Assembly (NCBI GenBank): GCA_964541225.1
Contig: CAZIPN010000011.1
Coordinates: 1-63,438 of the forward strand
Direction of reading: 5' to 3'
DNA: 63,438 bases
From: CAZIPN01 sp964541225
Lineage (GTDB): Bacteria > Actinomycetota > Coriobacteriia > Anaerosomatales > JAAXUF01
The notes beneath the pieces are model-generated. The model worked only from the letters and a program-made list of their open reading frames with translations. It was not told the origin of the DNA and searched no databases. Positions 1 to 9,086 of this stretch are shown in pieces (positions within the stretch are counted from its first letter, which is position 1; each line of letters begins with the position of its first letter). A program made the position numbers and the translations under genes.

Positions 1-1052
1 TCAAGCGTGCCGAGGAACGCCTGGAACGGCGCCTCGACCGGCAGCTCCACTGTGTGAATGCCGAGAGCGGCAGCCAGCTCGCGCGAGTCGGTGACACTGC
101 CTTCCGACGAGTACCTGCTGGGCATGAGCACGCAGTGAACGTGCTGCGGACCGAGCGCATCTGCAGCGATCGCCGCCACGAGCGCAGAGTCGATGCCGCC
201 GGAAAGGCCGAAGACGACGTCGGTGAAGCCATTCTTGCGCACGTAGTCCCCAAGGCCCAGCTTGATTGCCTCGTAGACGGCCTCTTCTCCAGCGAGCATA
301 GGTGCAAGATCGGCCGACGCCCCCAGCTTGGATATTGGGGTGAAATCGGCGATCACCAGGTCCTCGGCGAAGGAGGCTCCACGAGCCAGCACGTCACCGT
401 CCGGGGAGATGATCACGCTGCGGCCGTCGAAGACGAGCTCGTCTTGGCCGCCGACAAGATTGCAGTACACAACCCACATCTGATTGTCGCGCGCACGCGC
501 CTGAAGCATCTGCTCGCGCTCATCGCCCTTGCCCGCATGATACGGGGACGCCGAGATGTTGAAGAGCACCCTGGCGCCCTGCTCGGCAGCTTCGGCAGCG
601 ATCTCAGGCACCCAGATGTCTTCGCAGATGCTTTCGGCGAACAGATCTCCGCCGAGTTCAGTGAGGCCGAGCGACTCGCCCGGCGTGAAATAGCGCTCCT
701 CGTCAAAGACGCCGTAGTTGGGCAGGCGACGCTTGTGGTAGACCTGCAACACGCGGTTGTTCCCGCACAGCGCCATCGCGTTGTAGAGGGCGCCGTCGAA
801 CTTGTCGACGAAACCGACGAGCGTCATCTGGGTGCACGCGGCCGACACCATCTCGAGTGCGTCGAGGTTGTCCTCGACGAAATGATCCTTGTGCAGAAGG
901 TCCTCTGGCGGATAGCCCGTGATGGCGAGTTCGGGGATGAGCGTGAAGCCCGCACCTTGCTCCTGGGCAGCAGCCACCGCCGCAATCACGCGACGTGCGT
1001 TGCCGTCGATGTCGCCCACAACCGTGTTGATCTGAGCCAGCGCAACGCGCAT
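1..1052 (-). CDS. nadE: Glutamine-dependent NAD+ synthetase, N-terminal part (cut by window edge)
   Basis: Reads leftward off the window; about 350 codons are visible. It would make NAD+ from deamido-NAD+ with ATP, using ammonia from glutamine. The N-terminal nitrilase-type glutaminase domain has the expected triad: Glu41 in PELAITGYPPED, Lys107 in YHKRRLPNYG and Cys143 in ESICEDIW. After a linker the synthetase domain begins with the ATP-binding loop SGGIDS at about 284-289. The ATG at 1052 begins MRVALAQINTVVGDI, the usual start of the family. The C-terminus, including the rest of the synthetase domain, lies outside the window. It is divergent from the gene at 1388. Confidence 0.95.
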   Translation of the reverse strand, partial: MRVALAQINTVVGDIDGNARRVIAAVAAAQEQGAGFTLIPELAITGYPPEDLLHKDHFVEDNLDALEMVSAACTQMTLVGFVDKFDGALYNAMALCGNNRVLQVYHKRRLPNYGVFDEERYFTPGESLGLTELGGDLFAESICEDIWVPEIAAEAAEQGARVLFNISASPYHAGKGDEREQMLQARARDNQMWVVYCNLVGGQDELVFDGRSVIISPDGDVLARGASFAEDLVIADFTPISKLGASADLAPMLAGEEAVYEAIKLGLGDYVRKNGFTDVVFGLSGGIDSALVAAIAADALGPQHVHCVLMPSRYSSEGSVTDSRELAAALGIHTVELPVEAPFQAFLGTL

Positions 1053-1387
1053 CGGGTGACCTTTCTCTTTCGCGTGGAAGCGCCACGTTCCCATAGCGCA
1101 CGTCACGAGTCTACCCGAGGTGGGGGTGCCCAGAGCGCACTTCTTGTCGCATTCCGCGAAAGCGCTCCAGCAAGACCACACCCCCTCCGAACTGCCCCGT
1201 TTATATTCCGTAACCTACCTGGGCGTTGCCGGAAGTGGCATCGATCTTGCGACCTACGGCCTTCGGCCGCCGCCCGGGCACACCCAGGCACGCACGAACA
1301 TTCGGGATGTGCGGCACGCTCGAAGCACCGACCATGCGTTTCCGGCACGGCCTTCGAGCGTCTTTGTAACCGGAGGAAGGAAGTCGT
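1053..1387. promoter_or_regulatory. Divergent intergenic region with a possible rightward promoter and long leader
   Basis: A 335-base non-coding stretch between nadE and the NlpC-like gene. A -10-like TATATT lies on the plus strand at 1202-1207, which would give the rightward gene a leader of about 170 bases. The leader holds a short GC-rich dyad (CGGCCTTCGGCCG, about 1257-1269) and a clear ribosome-binding site, GGAGGAAGGA, at 1372-1381. I could not recognise a known riboswitch class here; the conserved blocks of the c-di-AMP (ydaO) riboswitch, common upstream of such genes, are absent. Confidence 0.35.
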
Positions 1388-1867
1388 GTGAAGGTGCACG
1401 GAACCCTCACGGGATTGTCGGCCGCACGTCGAATTGCGGCCATCGTCGTCCTCTCGGCGACTCTACTGCTCGTCACGAACGTTGCAGCAGCGCACGCAAT
1501 CACGCGCAACGAAGTGATCAAGCGGGCCAACCACTGGATCCACAAGAAGGTCCGCTACAGCCAGTCGGCGTACTACCACGGATACCGTCGGGACTGCTCC
1601 GGATTCGTCTCGATGGCGTGGCAACTCAACAGGTCCTACACGTCCTCGTCAATCCGCAAGAAGGCGCGCCGCATTTCTATGAGCCAGCTCAAGCCTGGTG
1701 ACGCCGTGCGCCGCAGCGGCCACGTCGAGATCTTCGGCGGCTGGAAGAGCAAGAAGCACAAAAAGTACTGGGCCCTGGAGGAATCCAGATCAGGGCATCC
1801 GGCTGTCAAGAAGGTCAAGAAGTTCAAGAGGGGCTACTCGGCGCTACGCCTTCGCGGCATCCAATAG
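1388..1867 (+). CDS. Small secreted NlpC/P60-like (CHAP-type) cell-wall hydrolase
   Basis: 159 aa, starting at a GTG seven bases after a strong GGAGGAAGGA. Residues about 13-37 form a hydrophobic signal peptide ending near AAAHA. The mature part carries RRDCSGFVSMAWQL, the nucleophile-cysteine block of NlpC/P60 peptidases, then LKPGDAVRR and SGHVEIFGG with the expected catalytic histidine. The protein is very small and unusually Lys/Arg-rich at its C-terminus (VKKVKKFKRGY), so it may bind the anionic wall directly rather than through a separate domain. Cleavage of peptidoglycan stem peptides is inferred from the family. One of the few rightward genes here; convergent with the efflux cluster. 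Confidence 0.75.
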   Translation: MKVHGTLTGLSAARRIAAIVVLSATLLLVTNVAAAHAITRNEVIKRANHWIHKKVRYSQSAYYHGYRRDCSGFVSMAWQLNRSYTSSSIRKKARRISMSQLKPGDAVRRSGHVEIFGGWKSKKHKKYWALEESRSGHPAVKKVKKFKRGYSALRLRGIQ

Positions 1868-1921
1868 CCACCGCGGAATCGACGTAGCGCCCGAGCTGTC
1901 GCCGCCACTCTACCCGGCGTT

Positions 1922-1941
1922 CGGGTTGTCTCGCGAACCCG
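1922..1941. terminator. Hairpin between convergent genes
   Basis: Inverted repeat CGGGTT / AACCCG with an 8-base loop in the 116-base gap between two convergent genes. No T-tract follows on either strand, so it is only a weak terminator candidate. Confidence 0.25.
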
Positions 1942-1983
1942 GCACAGGAGTCGTCGCTTGGCAGACGAGCTGCCGCCCCGATG

Positions 1984-2490
1984 CTAGCCGCCGTTGGACG
2001 ACGAACCGCCCTGTGGACCGCCTTGCCCACCGCCGCGCGGACCGCCGAAGCCACCAAACCGGAAGCTTCCTCCCGGCGGCACGATCTGCACCATGCGCGC
2101 GTCAATACCACCATTGGCCGCCTGACCGAACGCGGCGATCTGATCGCCGACCTTGATGTCGCTCGTGGTCAGCACCTGCTGCTTGGAGATCTCCGTCTGC
2201 GAGGACACGAACAGGGTCTTTGACCCGCCATCGGCGGTCTTGACTGTGATGCTTTGCGCGTCCTCTGAAATCACCGTGCCCGTCGCGACGTTGGCCGCGT
2301 TCGCTCCGCGCACACCTCCGGCGCTACGCGAACCACCATTGCTCGAGCTACCGAATCCTCCGGCGCCGCCGCCAAACCGACCGGCGAAGCTGGCGCTGGG
2401 CGCCTGAGCCTTCTGGTAGGTGACTCCGCCCCAGAATCCAAGGGCACCAAAGAGTACTGCCGCGAGTACTGCCCAAATTGCCGTCTTCAT
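1984..2490 (-). CDS. Membrane-anchored Gly-rich protein with DUF5666-like domain
   Basis: 168 aa. An N-terminal hydrophobic segment (about 5-22) is followed by a Gly/Ser-rich linker (about 33-66), a compact beta-rich domain (about 67-140: TGTVISEDAQSITVKTADGG, then TEISK, then VGDQIAAFGQ) and a low-complexity Gly-rich tail. The middle part resembles DUF5666 domains, small OB-like modules found beside efflux adaptor genes. It is the last gene of the efflux operon, 25 bases after the permease stop, so an accessory role in that transporter is likely but unproven. RBS GAAAGG precedes the ATG. Confidence 0.6.
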   Translation of the reverse strand: MKTAIWAVLAAVLFGALGFWGGVTYQKAQAPSASFAGRFGGGAGGFGSSSNGGSRSAGGVRGANAANVATGTVISEDAQSITVKTADGGSKTLFVSSQTEISKQQVLTTSDIKVGDQIAAFGQAANGGIDARMVQIVPPGGSFRFGGFGGPRGGGQGGPQGGSSSNGG

Positions 2491-2515
2491 GAATACGCGC
2501 CTTTCTCTCGCGAGC

Positions 2516-3736
2516 CTACTGATAACGAAGCGCCTCGACGGGATTCATTCCTGAAGCCCTCAGCGCCGGGTAGTAGCCGAACACGACGCCGATCCCAATG
2601 CTCACGCCTGCGGCCAGAAGCACTGACGGGATCGACACCTGAGTGCTTATGCCGGCAAACGCGGTCAGACCTGCCGACATGCCAATACCGAGCAACACGC
2701 CAATCAGACCGCCCAGGAAGGTCAGCGCAACCGACTCGGCCAGAAACTGCACGCTGATATCCGCTCGTCGCGCACCGACCGCCTTGCGCAGTCCTATCTC
2801 TCGCGTACGCTCGGTAACCGCCGTTAGCATCATGTTCATGATGCCGATGCCACCGACCAGAAGCGAGATACCGGCGATCGATGCCAAGACGATGGTGAAG
2901 GTGCCTGTGATCGTTGTCGCGGTCGCGGCAATGTCGCTTTGCGAAAGCACGTTGAAGTCAGCCTGCGTGGGATCAGAGATCTTGTGCCGAGAAAGCAGCA
3001 GCGTGGTGATTTGCTGCTCCACTGACGTGATGTCGTTGGCGCTGTCCGCCTCGACGCTGATCTCAGACAGATGACTGTCGCCGACAAGAAGCTGCTGCAC
3101 TGAGGTGAGCGGCGCGTAGATCATGTCGTCTTGGTTGTTGAATCCACTCCCGCCTTTGGGCACCGTCACGCCGATGACCAAGAAGTCGATGCCGTTGATG
3201 CGCACGCGTTTGCCAACTGCGTTCGCGTCGGTTCCGAACAGGTCGTCACGCGTGGTTGGGCCGAGCACCGCTACGCGCGCGACCGAAGCAACGTTGTCCG
3301 GTTGGATGAACTGTCCCTGCGCGATCTCCACCTTGTGCACGTTCGCGTACGCGGGCGTCGCACCCATGATCTGCGTGTTGGTGTTGTTGGCTCCCGCGAT
3401 GACCTGCTCTCGCGTGGACCTCTCCTCAGAGACGGCGCTCACACCCTGGACTTGCGATTGAATTGCCTGCGCGTCTTCCTCGGTAAGTGAAAGCGCACTT
3501 CCACGCGCGCCCCGAACAGCGCCGCCTCCACCCCCGAACCCTGGCATCACCATGATGAGGTTGGAGCCGGCTTGGTTGATCGAGTTGGTGATCGATGCTT
3601 GAGCGCCCTGGCCGATCGCAACCATGACGATCACCGACGCAATACCGACCACGATGCCGAGAATGGTTAGCGCCGAGCGAACCTTGTTCGACGACACCGA
3701 AAACGCCGTCTCTTCAAGGACATCATCAAGACGCAT
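2516..3736 (-). CDS. MacB-like ABC transporter permease
   Basis: 406 aa with the MacB/FtsX layout: a first membrane helix (about 20-42, ALTILGIVVGIASVIVMVAI), a large extracytoplasmic MacB_PCD domain (about 45-270), then three C-terminal helices (about 282-395) including the family signature MMLTAVTERTREIGLRKAVGA. It pairs with the ATPase just upstream, whose 3' end it overlaps by 11 bases, and with the adaptor. The export substrate cannot be told from sequence; relatives export macrolides, peptides or lipids. RBS GGGAGGTGAG precedes the start. Confidence 0.9.
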   Translation of the reverse strand: MRLDDVLEETAFSVSSNKVRSALTILGIVVGIASVIVMVAIGQGAQASITNSINQAGSNLIMVMPGFGGGGGAVRGARGSALSLTEEDAQAIQSQVQGVSAVSEERSTREQVIAGANNTNTQIMGATPAYANVHKVEIAQGQFIQPDNVASVARVAVLGPTTRDDLFGTDANAVGKRVRINGIDFLVIGVTVPKGGSGFNNQDDMIYAPLTSVQQLLVGDSHLSEISVEADSANDITSVEQQITTLLLSRHKISDPTQADFNVLSQSDIAATATTITGTFTIVLASIAGISLLVGGIGIMNMMLTAVTERTREIGLRKAVGARRADISVQFLAESVALTFLGGLIGVLLGIGMSAGLTAFAGISTQVSIPSVLLAAGVSIGIGVVFGYYPALRASGMNPVEALRYQ

Positions 3737-4448
3737 CGATACTCACCTCCCACGCTCTTCGCTGCTGAACAACCGCCTCATCCGAGAGGATCTTGCCGTC
3801 TTGCACGTGTACGATGCGCTTCGCATGCTCGGCGACATCGGGCTCGTGAGTGATAAGCACGACCGTTCGGCCTTCGTCATTGAGCCTCTGGAACGTCGAC
3901 AGGATGTGCTCGCCCGTCTTGGTGTCGAGGTTTCCGGTGGGCTCGTCGGCAAGGATCAGACTCGGGTCGTCGACAAGAGCGCGCGCAATCGCCACGCGTT
4001 GCATCTGACCGCCAGACAGCTCGTTGGACTTGTGGTACCACAGATCTTCGGGAATCCCGGCTGCGTCCATCGCCGTGTACGCCCGTTCGTACCGGTCGGA
4101 CTTCTTGATGGTTGAGTACATGAGCGGCAGGAGCACGTTGCGCATCACTGTCGCACGGGGCAGAAGGTTGAATGACTGGAACACGAAACCGAGCCTCAAG
4201 TTGCGGATGTCTGCGAGCTCGTCATCGTCAAGCTGCGCAACATCCTCACCATCAAGGAAGTACTGACCCGACGTCGGCGTGTCCAAGCATCCGAGGATAT
4301 TCATGAGCGTCGACTTGCCGGAGCCTGAAGGCCCCATGATCGCAACGAACTCCCCGTCTTCGACGGTGAGTGAGATGCCATCAAGCGCAACGGTATCTGC
4401 ACCAAACCCGCCGTGATACACCTTGCACAGATCCTGAATGACGATCAT
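3726..4448 (-). CDS. MacB/LolD-type ABC transporter ATP-binding protein
   Basis: 240 aa, full length. Walker A is GPSGSGKST (about 39-47), the signature is LSGGQMQRVAIARAL (about 144), Walker B is LILADEPTGNLD and the switch histidine is in VVLITHEPD. These are typical of the LolD/MacB subfamily. Its start lies four bases after the adaptor stop and its end overlaps the permease start, so the three genes are one transcription and translation unit. It powers the permease from the cytoplasmic face. Confidence 0.93.
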   Translation of the reverse strand: MIVIQDLCKVYHGGFGADTVALDGISLTVEDGEFVAIMGPSGSGKSTLMNILGCLDTPTSGQYFLDGEDVAQLDDDELADIRNLRLGFVFQSFNLLPRATVMRNVLLPLMYSTIKKSDRYERAYTAMDAAGIPEDLWYHKSNELSGGQMQRVAIARALVDDPSLILADEPTGNLDTKTGEHILSTFQRLNDEGRTVVLITHEPDVAEHAKRIVHVQDGKILSDEAVVQQRRAWEVSIDAS

Positions 4449-4451
4449 CGA

Positions 4452-5972
4452 CTAGTTCCCGGGTCCTCGGAAACCGCCCCCACCGCGTGCGCCGCCGCCG
4501 ATCACCGAGAAACCGCTGCGCGACGACCCGGATGCCGGCGTTCCGGAGTTCGCGGAGATAGTCTGCGTCACCACGTACTCATTGCCTGAAAGGCCGCTCT
4601 TGATCTCGGTCTGAGTGTCGCCTGCGGCCCCGACTGTCACTGTGACGTCTCGGGGTGGGCCGGCACCGTTGGCACTTGGCAGGACCTGCACGTAAGACGC
4701 GCCGCTCGAATCCGTCTTCACGGCGGCGTTGGGCACAAGCAGGACGTCGGTGTCCACTTGCGTGATGATTGAAGCCGAAGCGCTCATCCCCGGGCTCAGA
4801 CGGCTGTCCTGAACGTCGAACGTGATCGTGACGTTGTAGGTGACAACTCCCGAACTCGAGGTCCCGACGGCGTCGATCGTTTCCACCTTGCCCGTGATAG
4901 TGAGGTTGGGCACGGCGTCAAACGTGAGTTCGACCTTCTGGCCGAGCTTGACCTTGGGCCGGTCCGTCTCGGCGATCTGGACTTGAGCTTCCAGACTCGA
5001 GAGGTCGGAAATGACGATCGGCGTGCTGTTGGAGCTGCTCGAAGACGAGCTTGACGAGCCTGACGAACTCGAGCCACCCGTGCTGCGCGACGAGCTGCTC
5101 GTGCCACTCGTGCCGCTGCCGATTTGATCTCCGTTGGTAATGTTGAGTGTCGTGATGTAGCCGCTGATCGGTGAGGTCACCGTGCGTTGATCGGCGTTCT
5201 TTATCGCCTGCTGGTAGTTCATGTACGAAGCACTCTGTGCGGTCACCGCCGAGTCGTAGGATTCCTGTGCGGCCGCGTGCCCGTCACGCTGCAATTCACA
5301 TGCGTGATCGTAGTTCTTCTGCGCGGTTTCCCGCCCCAACTTCGCGGCGTTCAGCGAATGCTTGGCAGCCGTCACGTCATTCGCCGAGTACGGAACCGCC
5401 GTCTCGGCCTTGGTCAGAGCTGTCTCGGCATTGGCGACGGACGCTTTGGCCTGCTCCAACGACTGTTTCGCCTGAAGCACGCCGGTCTTGAGGCTGACAT
5501 CGGCCTGCAACTCAGATTGCTCGGCCTTCAGTGTGCTTGCCTTGGCCGATTGGTAGTTGGATTTCGCCGACTTCACGCTGGCATCAAGCGACGCGTTGTC
5601 GATTACAAAGAGCACGTCGCCTTTCTTGACCTTCGAGCCGAGACTAACGGAGAGCTCCGTGACAGTGCCGGATATCGGCGGATTGACCGAAGCTGAGTTC
5701 TTGCTGATCACGTTGCCATTGCCCGCGACAGCAAGCGTGAGCGTTCCCCGAGTGGGCTGCGAGGTGATGTAGCGCGTCGCCGAACTCTTCTTGCCGACAA
5801 CGGACCACACGAGAAAGCCCGCCACTAGAACGACTATCACAGCGACCGCGACCATGCCCCACTGGCCTTTGCGCGACCTGCGTTTCCTCGGCTCCGCCCT
5901 CCTCGGCCCGGTCCTTGTGGGCTGCGTACTGATGGGTTCGGTCCTGTCCATCTCCTCGGTCATCGTGACCAT
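4452..5972 (-). CDS. HlyD/MacA-family efflux adaptor protein
   Basis: 506 aa. A basic cytoplasmic head (about 20-37) and one membrane helix (about 38-60) are followed by a first biotinyl-lipoyl half, a coiled-coil hairpin (about 125-260, rich in AKxxL and AETAL repeats), the second lipoyl half, and beta-barrel/MP domains. A Ser/Gly run of about 30 residues at roughly 284-315 interrupts the second lipoyl region. The C-terminus is Gly/Arg-rich. First gene of the efflux operon. In monoderm bacteria such adaptors work without an outer-membrane channel. The start is uncertain: ATG 5972 or the ATG nine bases downstream. Confidence 0.88.
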   Translation of the reverse strand: MVTMTEEMDRTEPISTQPTRTGPRRAEPRKRRSRKGQWGMVAVAVIVVLVAGFLVWSVVGKKSSATRYITSQPTRGTLTLAVAGNGNVISKNSASVNPPISGTVTELSVSLGSKVKKGDVLFVIDNASLDASVKSAKSNYQSAKASTLKAEQSELQADVSLKTGVLQAKQSLEQAKASVANAETALTKAETAVPYSANDVTAAKHSLNAAKLGRETAQKNYDHACELQRDGHAAAQESYDSAVTAQSASYMNYQQAIKNADQRTVTSPISGYITTLNITNGDQIGSGTSGTSSSSRSTGGSSSSGSSSSSSSSSNSTPIVISDLSSLEAQVQIAETDRPKVKLGQKVELTFDAVPNLTITGKVETIDAVGTSSSGVVTYNVTITFDVQDSRLSPGMSASASIITQVDTDVLLVPNAAVKTDSSGASYVQVLPSANGAGPPRDVTVTVGAAGDTQTEIKSGLSGNEYVVTQTISANSGTPASGSSRSGFSVIGGGARGGGGFRGPGN

Positions 5973-6073
5973 CCAGATCGAGACCTACAACCCATGCGCC
6001 AAAGAGACGCGACGCAGTACGTGCCTCTCATCGAACCTCCACCTCTGGGACGTGCTCTCTCAGCAATTAGTTA

Positions 6074-6096
6074 GAGAAGCGTACCTTAATCTTCTC
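6074..6096. promoter_or_regulatory. Dyad GAGAAG-N11-CTTCTC between trpA and the efflux operon
   Basis: A 6-bp inverted repeat that overlaps the trpA stop and precedes the efflux operon in an AT-rich patch. It could be a weak trpA terminator or an operator for the efflux genes; the sequence does not decide. Confidence 0.3.
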
Positions 6097-7066
6097 AGTT
6101 ATTGTGCTCCTCTGGAGTCCCAAAGTTGTGAGGACGCTGTGTGGATTCCCCTCGACTCGCATGAACCGAATCGGCCAGCTCACGCACGAAGGCCTCAAGA
6201 TTGCGGATGTCGTCTTGGCGTTTCACGATCGCGCTACCTACGACCACGCCGTCGGCACTTCGCGCCACGACCGCCGCCTGTTCTGGCGTCGAAACGCCGA
6301 AGCCGACCGCAACCGGCAGCTCCGTCGCTTCCTGCACGCGCGCGACCAGTGCCGCGAGGTCGCTCGGCAATTCGCTGCGTTCGCCTGTCACGCCGGTCGT
6401 GGACACGCAGTAGACGAACCCGCGCGACATCTGACCGACTTTGGCCAATCGCTTTGGCGTCGACGTCGGGGCCGCCAAGAAGACGGTGTCGATTCCGGTC
6501 GACGCCGCCAGCCACGGTCCGGCCATGTCCGGTGGCAGATCGGGCACGATCACGCCCGAGACGCCAGCATCGCGAATTGCCGAGGCGGCCTTGGGCAGGC
6601 CCATGCGCATCAGCGGATTCAGGTAACCCATGAGCACGAGCGGCGGCGCCTCGCCAACGGCCTGCGCGAGGAAGTCGGCCGCAAGCTCGATCGTCTCGGC
6701 GAGGCCGAAGGCACCACCCGCAGCCTCACGCGCAGCGTCGGCTGCGTCGCGAATGGTCGGGCCGTCGGCAAGCGGGTCAGCGTACGGGATGCCGAGCTCG
6801 ATGACGTCGGCGCCTGCGTCCGCGAGCGCGTGTAGCGCCTCAAGCGACGTCGCCCGATCCGGATAGCCGCCCATCACGTAGGCGACGAGTGCCGGTCGCC
6901 CCGAAGTGAAAGCTGCTGAGAGACGATCGCCTTGCGACGCTGCCGAGGGTGCGGCCCGTAGCGAAGACTCCGCAGGCGTGTTCGCCGGCAAGGCCGGTGG
7001 ACACTCCGAGGACCCTGAGCGAAGGGCCGCACCCTCGGCAGCGTCGGGGACGCGTTCGTCTCTCAC
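6095..7066 (-). CDS. trpA: Tryptophan synthase alpha subunit with N-terminal palindrome-encoded insert
   Basis: 323 aa. Cleaves indole-3-glycerol phosphate to indole, channelled to TrpB. The catalytic region VIELGIPYADPLADGPTI (Glu and Asp) and the phosphate site VGSAIV are intact. The GTG start overlaps the trpB stop as GTGA, so translation is coupled. Normal TrpA begins around RLSAAFTSGRPALVAYVMGG; here about 47 extra residues precede it, encoded largely by a 112-bp palindromic repeat (6935-7046) and including PANTPAESSLR. The same peptide occurs at the end of TrpE. Last gene of the trp operon. Confidence 0.95.
   Translation of the reverse strand: MRDERVPDAAEGAALRSGSSECPPALPANTPAESSLRAAPSAASQGDRLSAAFTSGRPALVAYVMGGYPDRATSLEALHALADAGADVIELGIPYADPLADGPTIRDAADAAREAAGGAFGLAETIELAADFLAQAVGEAPPLVLMGYLNPLMRMGLPKAASAIRDAGVSGVIVPDLPPDMAGPWLAASTGIDTVFLAAPTSTPKRLAKVGQMSRGFVYCVSTTGVTGERSELPSDLAALVARVQEATELPVAVGFGVSTPEQAAVVARSADGVVVGSAIVKRQDDIRNLEAFVRELADSVHASRGESTQRPHNFGTPEEHNN
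6935..7046. repeat. Palindromic element copy 1 (inside trpA 5' end)
   Basis: Perfect 23-bp inverted arms at 6935-6957 and 7024-7046 enclose a 66-base core. Inside the core a second stem pairs 6978-6988 with 6994-7004 around a 5-base loop; two of its pairs are G-T on the plus strand. The conserved internal-loop strands are ACTCCGCAGG (near 6968) and CCGAGGACC (near 7006). The core matches the elements at 9087-9182 and 13215-13316, while the outer arms are unique to this copy. Confidence 0.85.
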
Positions 7067-8286
7067 AGCCCGGCCTCCCTCACGATGTCGATATCCTTGT
7101 CGCCTCGGCCGGAGAGCGTGACTACGACCGTCGCATCACTGCCGAGTTCCTCGGCGAGTCGCGGGAGCAGGGCGAGCGCATGGCTGCTCTCGATTGCCGG
7201 AATGATGCCCTCGAGCTTGGTGAGCTGCTCGAATGCGGCAAGCGCCTGGGCGTCGGTAACCGGCTCGTAGCGCACGAAGCCCTCATCGCGCAGGTACGAG
7301 TGCTCGGGGCCGACGCCCGGGTAGTCCAGGCCGGCGCTGATGCTGTAGGCCTCAAGTGGATTGCCGGCGTCGTCTTGGAGCAGGTAGCTGTAGAAGCCGT
7401 GCATCACGCCAGGCGTGCCGAGCGTCATCGAGGCGCCGGTCTTGTCGGTGTCGACGCCGAGGCCGGCCGCTTCCGTGCCGATGAGCAGCGGGCGTTCCTC
7501 GGCAGGCACGGTGGTGATGAAGGGATAGAAGGTGCCGATGGCGTTGGAGCCGCCGCCGACGCACGCGACCACAGCGTCGACGTGCTCGACGCCCTTCTCG
7601 GCAAGCTGCGCGATCGTCTCGTCGCCGATCACGCGCTGGAAGTCGCGCACGATCATTGGGTAGGGATGGGGGCCAACTGCGGAACCGAGCACGTAGAACG
7701 TGTCGTCGACGCGCTCCACCCAGTGGCGAAGTGCCGCAGTCACGGCGTCGGCAAGCGTGCCCGTCCCCTCTTCGACCGGCAGAACCTCGGCGCCGAGCAG
7801 ACGCATCTTGTAGACGTTGAGGGCTTGTCGGCGAATGTCCTCGACGCCCATGAAGACGGCGCACTCCAGGTCCATGAGCGCGGCGGCCGTCGCAGTGGCG
7901 ACGCCGTGTTGTCCGGCACCGGTCTCGGCGATCACGCGCTGCTTGCCCATACGCTTGGCGAGCAGGCATTGGCCGAGCGTGTTGTTGATCTTGTGCGCCC
8001 CCGTGTGACAGAGGTCCTCGCGCTTCAGGTAGACCGCGCGCAAGCCCACCGCCTCGGCGAGCCGATTGGCGCGATAGAGCGGCGTCGGCCGACCCACGTA
8101 GTCGCCGAGCAACGCCGAGAGTTCCTCGGCAAATGCGGGATCAGCTTTCGCGTCTGCGTAGGCTGCGGCGAGTTCCTCGAGCGCCGGGATGACCGTCTCG
8201 GGCACGAACGCGCCACCGTAGGGACCGAAGAAACCCGAGTCATCGGGGACTGCGTACTCGCGATTGGGCACGGATTGTTCGCTCAC
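7063..8286 (-). CDS. trpB: Tryptophan synthase beta subunit (canonical TrpB1)
   Basis: 407 aa, the usual length. Condenses indole with serine using PLP. The PLP lysine is in REDLCHTGAHKINN (about Lys93), the substrate glutamate region in ETGAGQHGVA, and the phosphate-binding loop is GGGSNAIG. It begins three bases after the trpF stop and overlaps trpA by four bases, as expected for the partner that forms the alpha2beta2 complex with TrpA. A second, distant beta-type gene lies upstream in the same operon. Confidence 0.97.
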   Translation of the reverse strand: MSEQSVPNREYAVPDDSGFFGPYGGAFVPETVIPALEELAAAYADAKADPAFAEELSALLGDYVGRPTPLYRANRLAEAVGLRAVYLKREDLCHTGAHKINNTLGQCLLAKRMGKQRVIAETGAGQHGVATATAAALMDLECAVFMGVEDIRRQALNVYKMRLLGAEVLPVEEGTGTLADAVTAALRHWVERVDDTFYVLGSAVGPHPYPMIVRDFQRVIGDETIAQLAEKGVEHVDAVVACVGGGSNAIGTFYPFITTVPAEERPLLIGTEAAGLGVDTDKTGASMTLGTPGVMHGFYSYLLQDDAGNPLEAYSISAGLDYPGVGPEHSYLRDEGFVRYEPVTDAQALAAFEQLTKLEGIIPAIESSHALALLPRLAEELGSDATVVVTLSGRGDKDIDIVREAGL

Positions 8287-8289
8287 GCT

Positions 8290-8922
8290 TCAGACCTCCT
8301 CGTCGGCGCGGCGTACCGCAGCAACGAACGCACGTATCTTCTCTGGACTCTTGATGCCGGGTGATTCCTCGACCCCGGATGAGACATCGACGGCAAATGG
8401 GCGCAGTGCGCCAATGCACGATGCGACGTTGTTTGGATTCAGTCCCCCAGCGATGAAGATTTGAGCCCAACCGGGAAGCACGCCTAGTGTGAGCCAATCA
8501 AACGCTTGTGAAGTACCGCCCGCTTTGCCAGCAACATATGTGTCGAGTAGGAGGGCGGCGGCGTGCCCCCGGTAAGACTCGGCCCTCACTGAATCGAAAT
8601 CCGTGCCAATATGCATGACTTTCACCACCGGGACCGCCAAGTTATCGCATAATTCCGGAGACTCGTGGCCGCTGAGCTGAACGGCCGTCAGCCCACACTG
8701 CGCAACCGCGCGAGCAATTTCGGCCTCGGGAGCATCCACAAACACGCCGACGCGCGCCACGGGAGGCGGCACCTCGGCAAGCGCCGCAGCGGCCTGCTCG
8801 ATGCTTACCTGCCGAGGAGATGGCGCGAACACGACGCCGAGGGCATCGGCTCCCGCGTCAACCGCAAGGCCCGCGTCATGGGCGTTCGTGATGCCGCATA
8901 TCTTGATTCGCGTTCTGTGCAC
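8290..8922 (-). CDS. trpF: Phosphoribosylanthranilate isomerase
   Basis: 210 aa TIM-barrel enzyme converting phosphoribosylanthranilate to CdRP. KICGIT carries the catalytic cysteine (about Cys8), and AVDVSSGVEESPGIKSPEKI near the end is the typical phosphate-binding and C-terminal motif with the catalytic Asp. The frame stays open to 9192, but homology begins at RTRIKICG. I chose the GTG at 8922, preceded by GAGGAA at seven bases. The 276 bases upstream are non-coding and contain a palindromic element. Confidence 0.93.
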   Translation of the reverse strand: MHRTRIKICGITNAHDAGLAVDAGADALGVVFAPSPRQVSIEQAAAALAEVPPPVARVGVFVDAPEAEIARAVAQCGLTAVQLSGHESPELCDNLAVPVVKVMHIGTDFDSVRAESYRGHAAALLLDTYVAGKAGGTSQAFDWLTLGVLPGWAQIFIAGGLNPNNVASCIGALRPFAVDVSSGVEESPGIKSPEKIRAFVAAVRRADEEV

Positions 8923-9086
8923 TTGGCGCTTCCTCACGTGAACCGTCGTTGTTCGTCTTGCTGGCTGACTCTGGAGTGCATCGCGTTGCTCGTTCTTCGT
9001 CTGTCGTCCGGTTCTTCGTCCAGGGCTTCTTTCGTGCCTTTGGTCTTCGCCATGATCTTCGGATCCGAAGTAGGGTCGGTCGGCGA

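Noticed and set aside
1202..1387. c-di-AMP riboswitch upstream of the NlpC-like gene
   Set aside because: Expected by gene context, but the conserved blocks of the class are not present.
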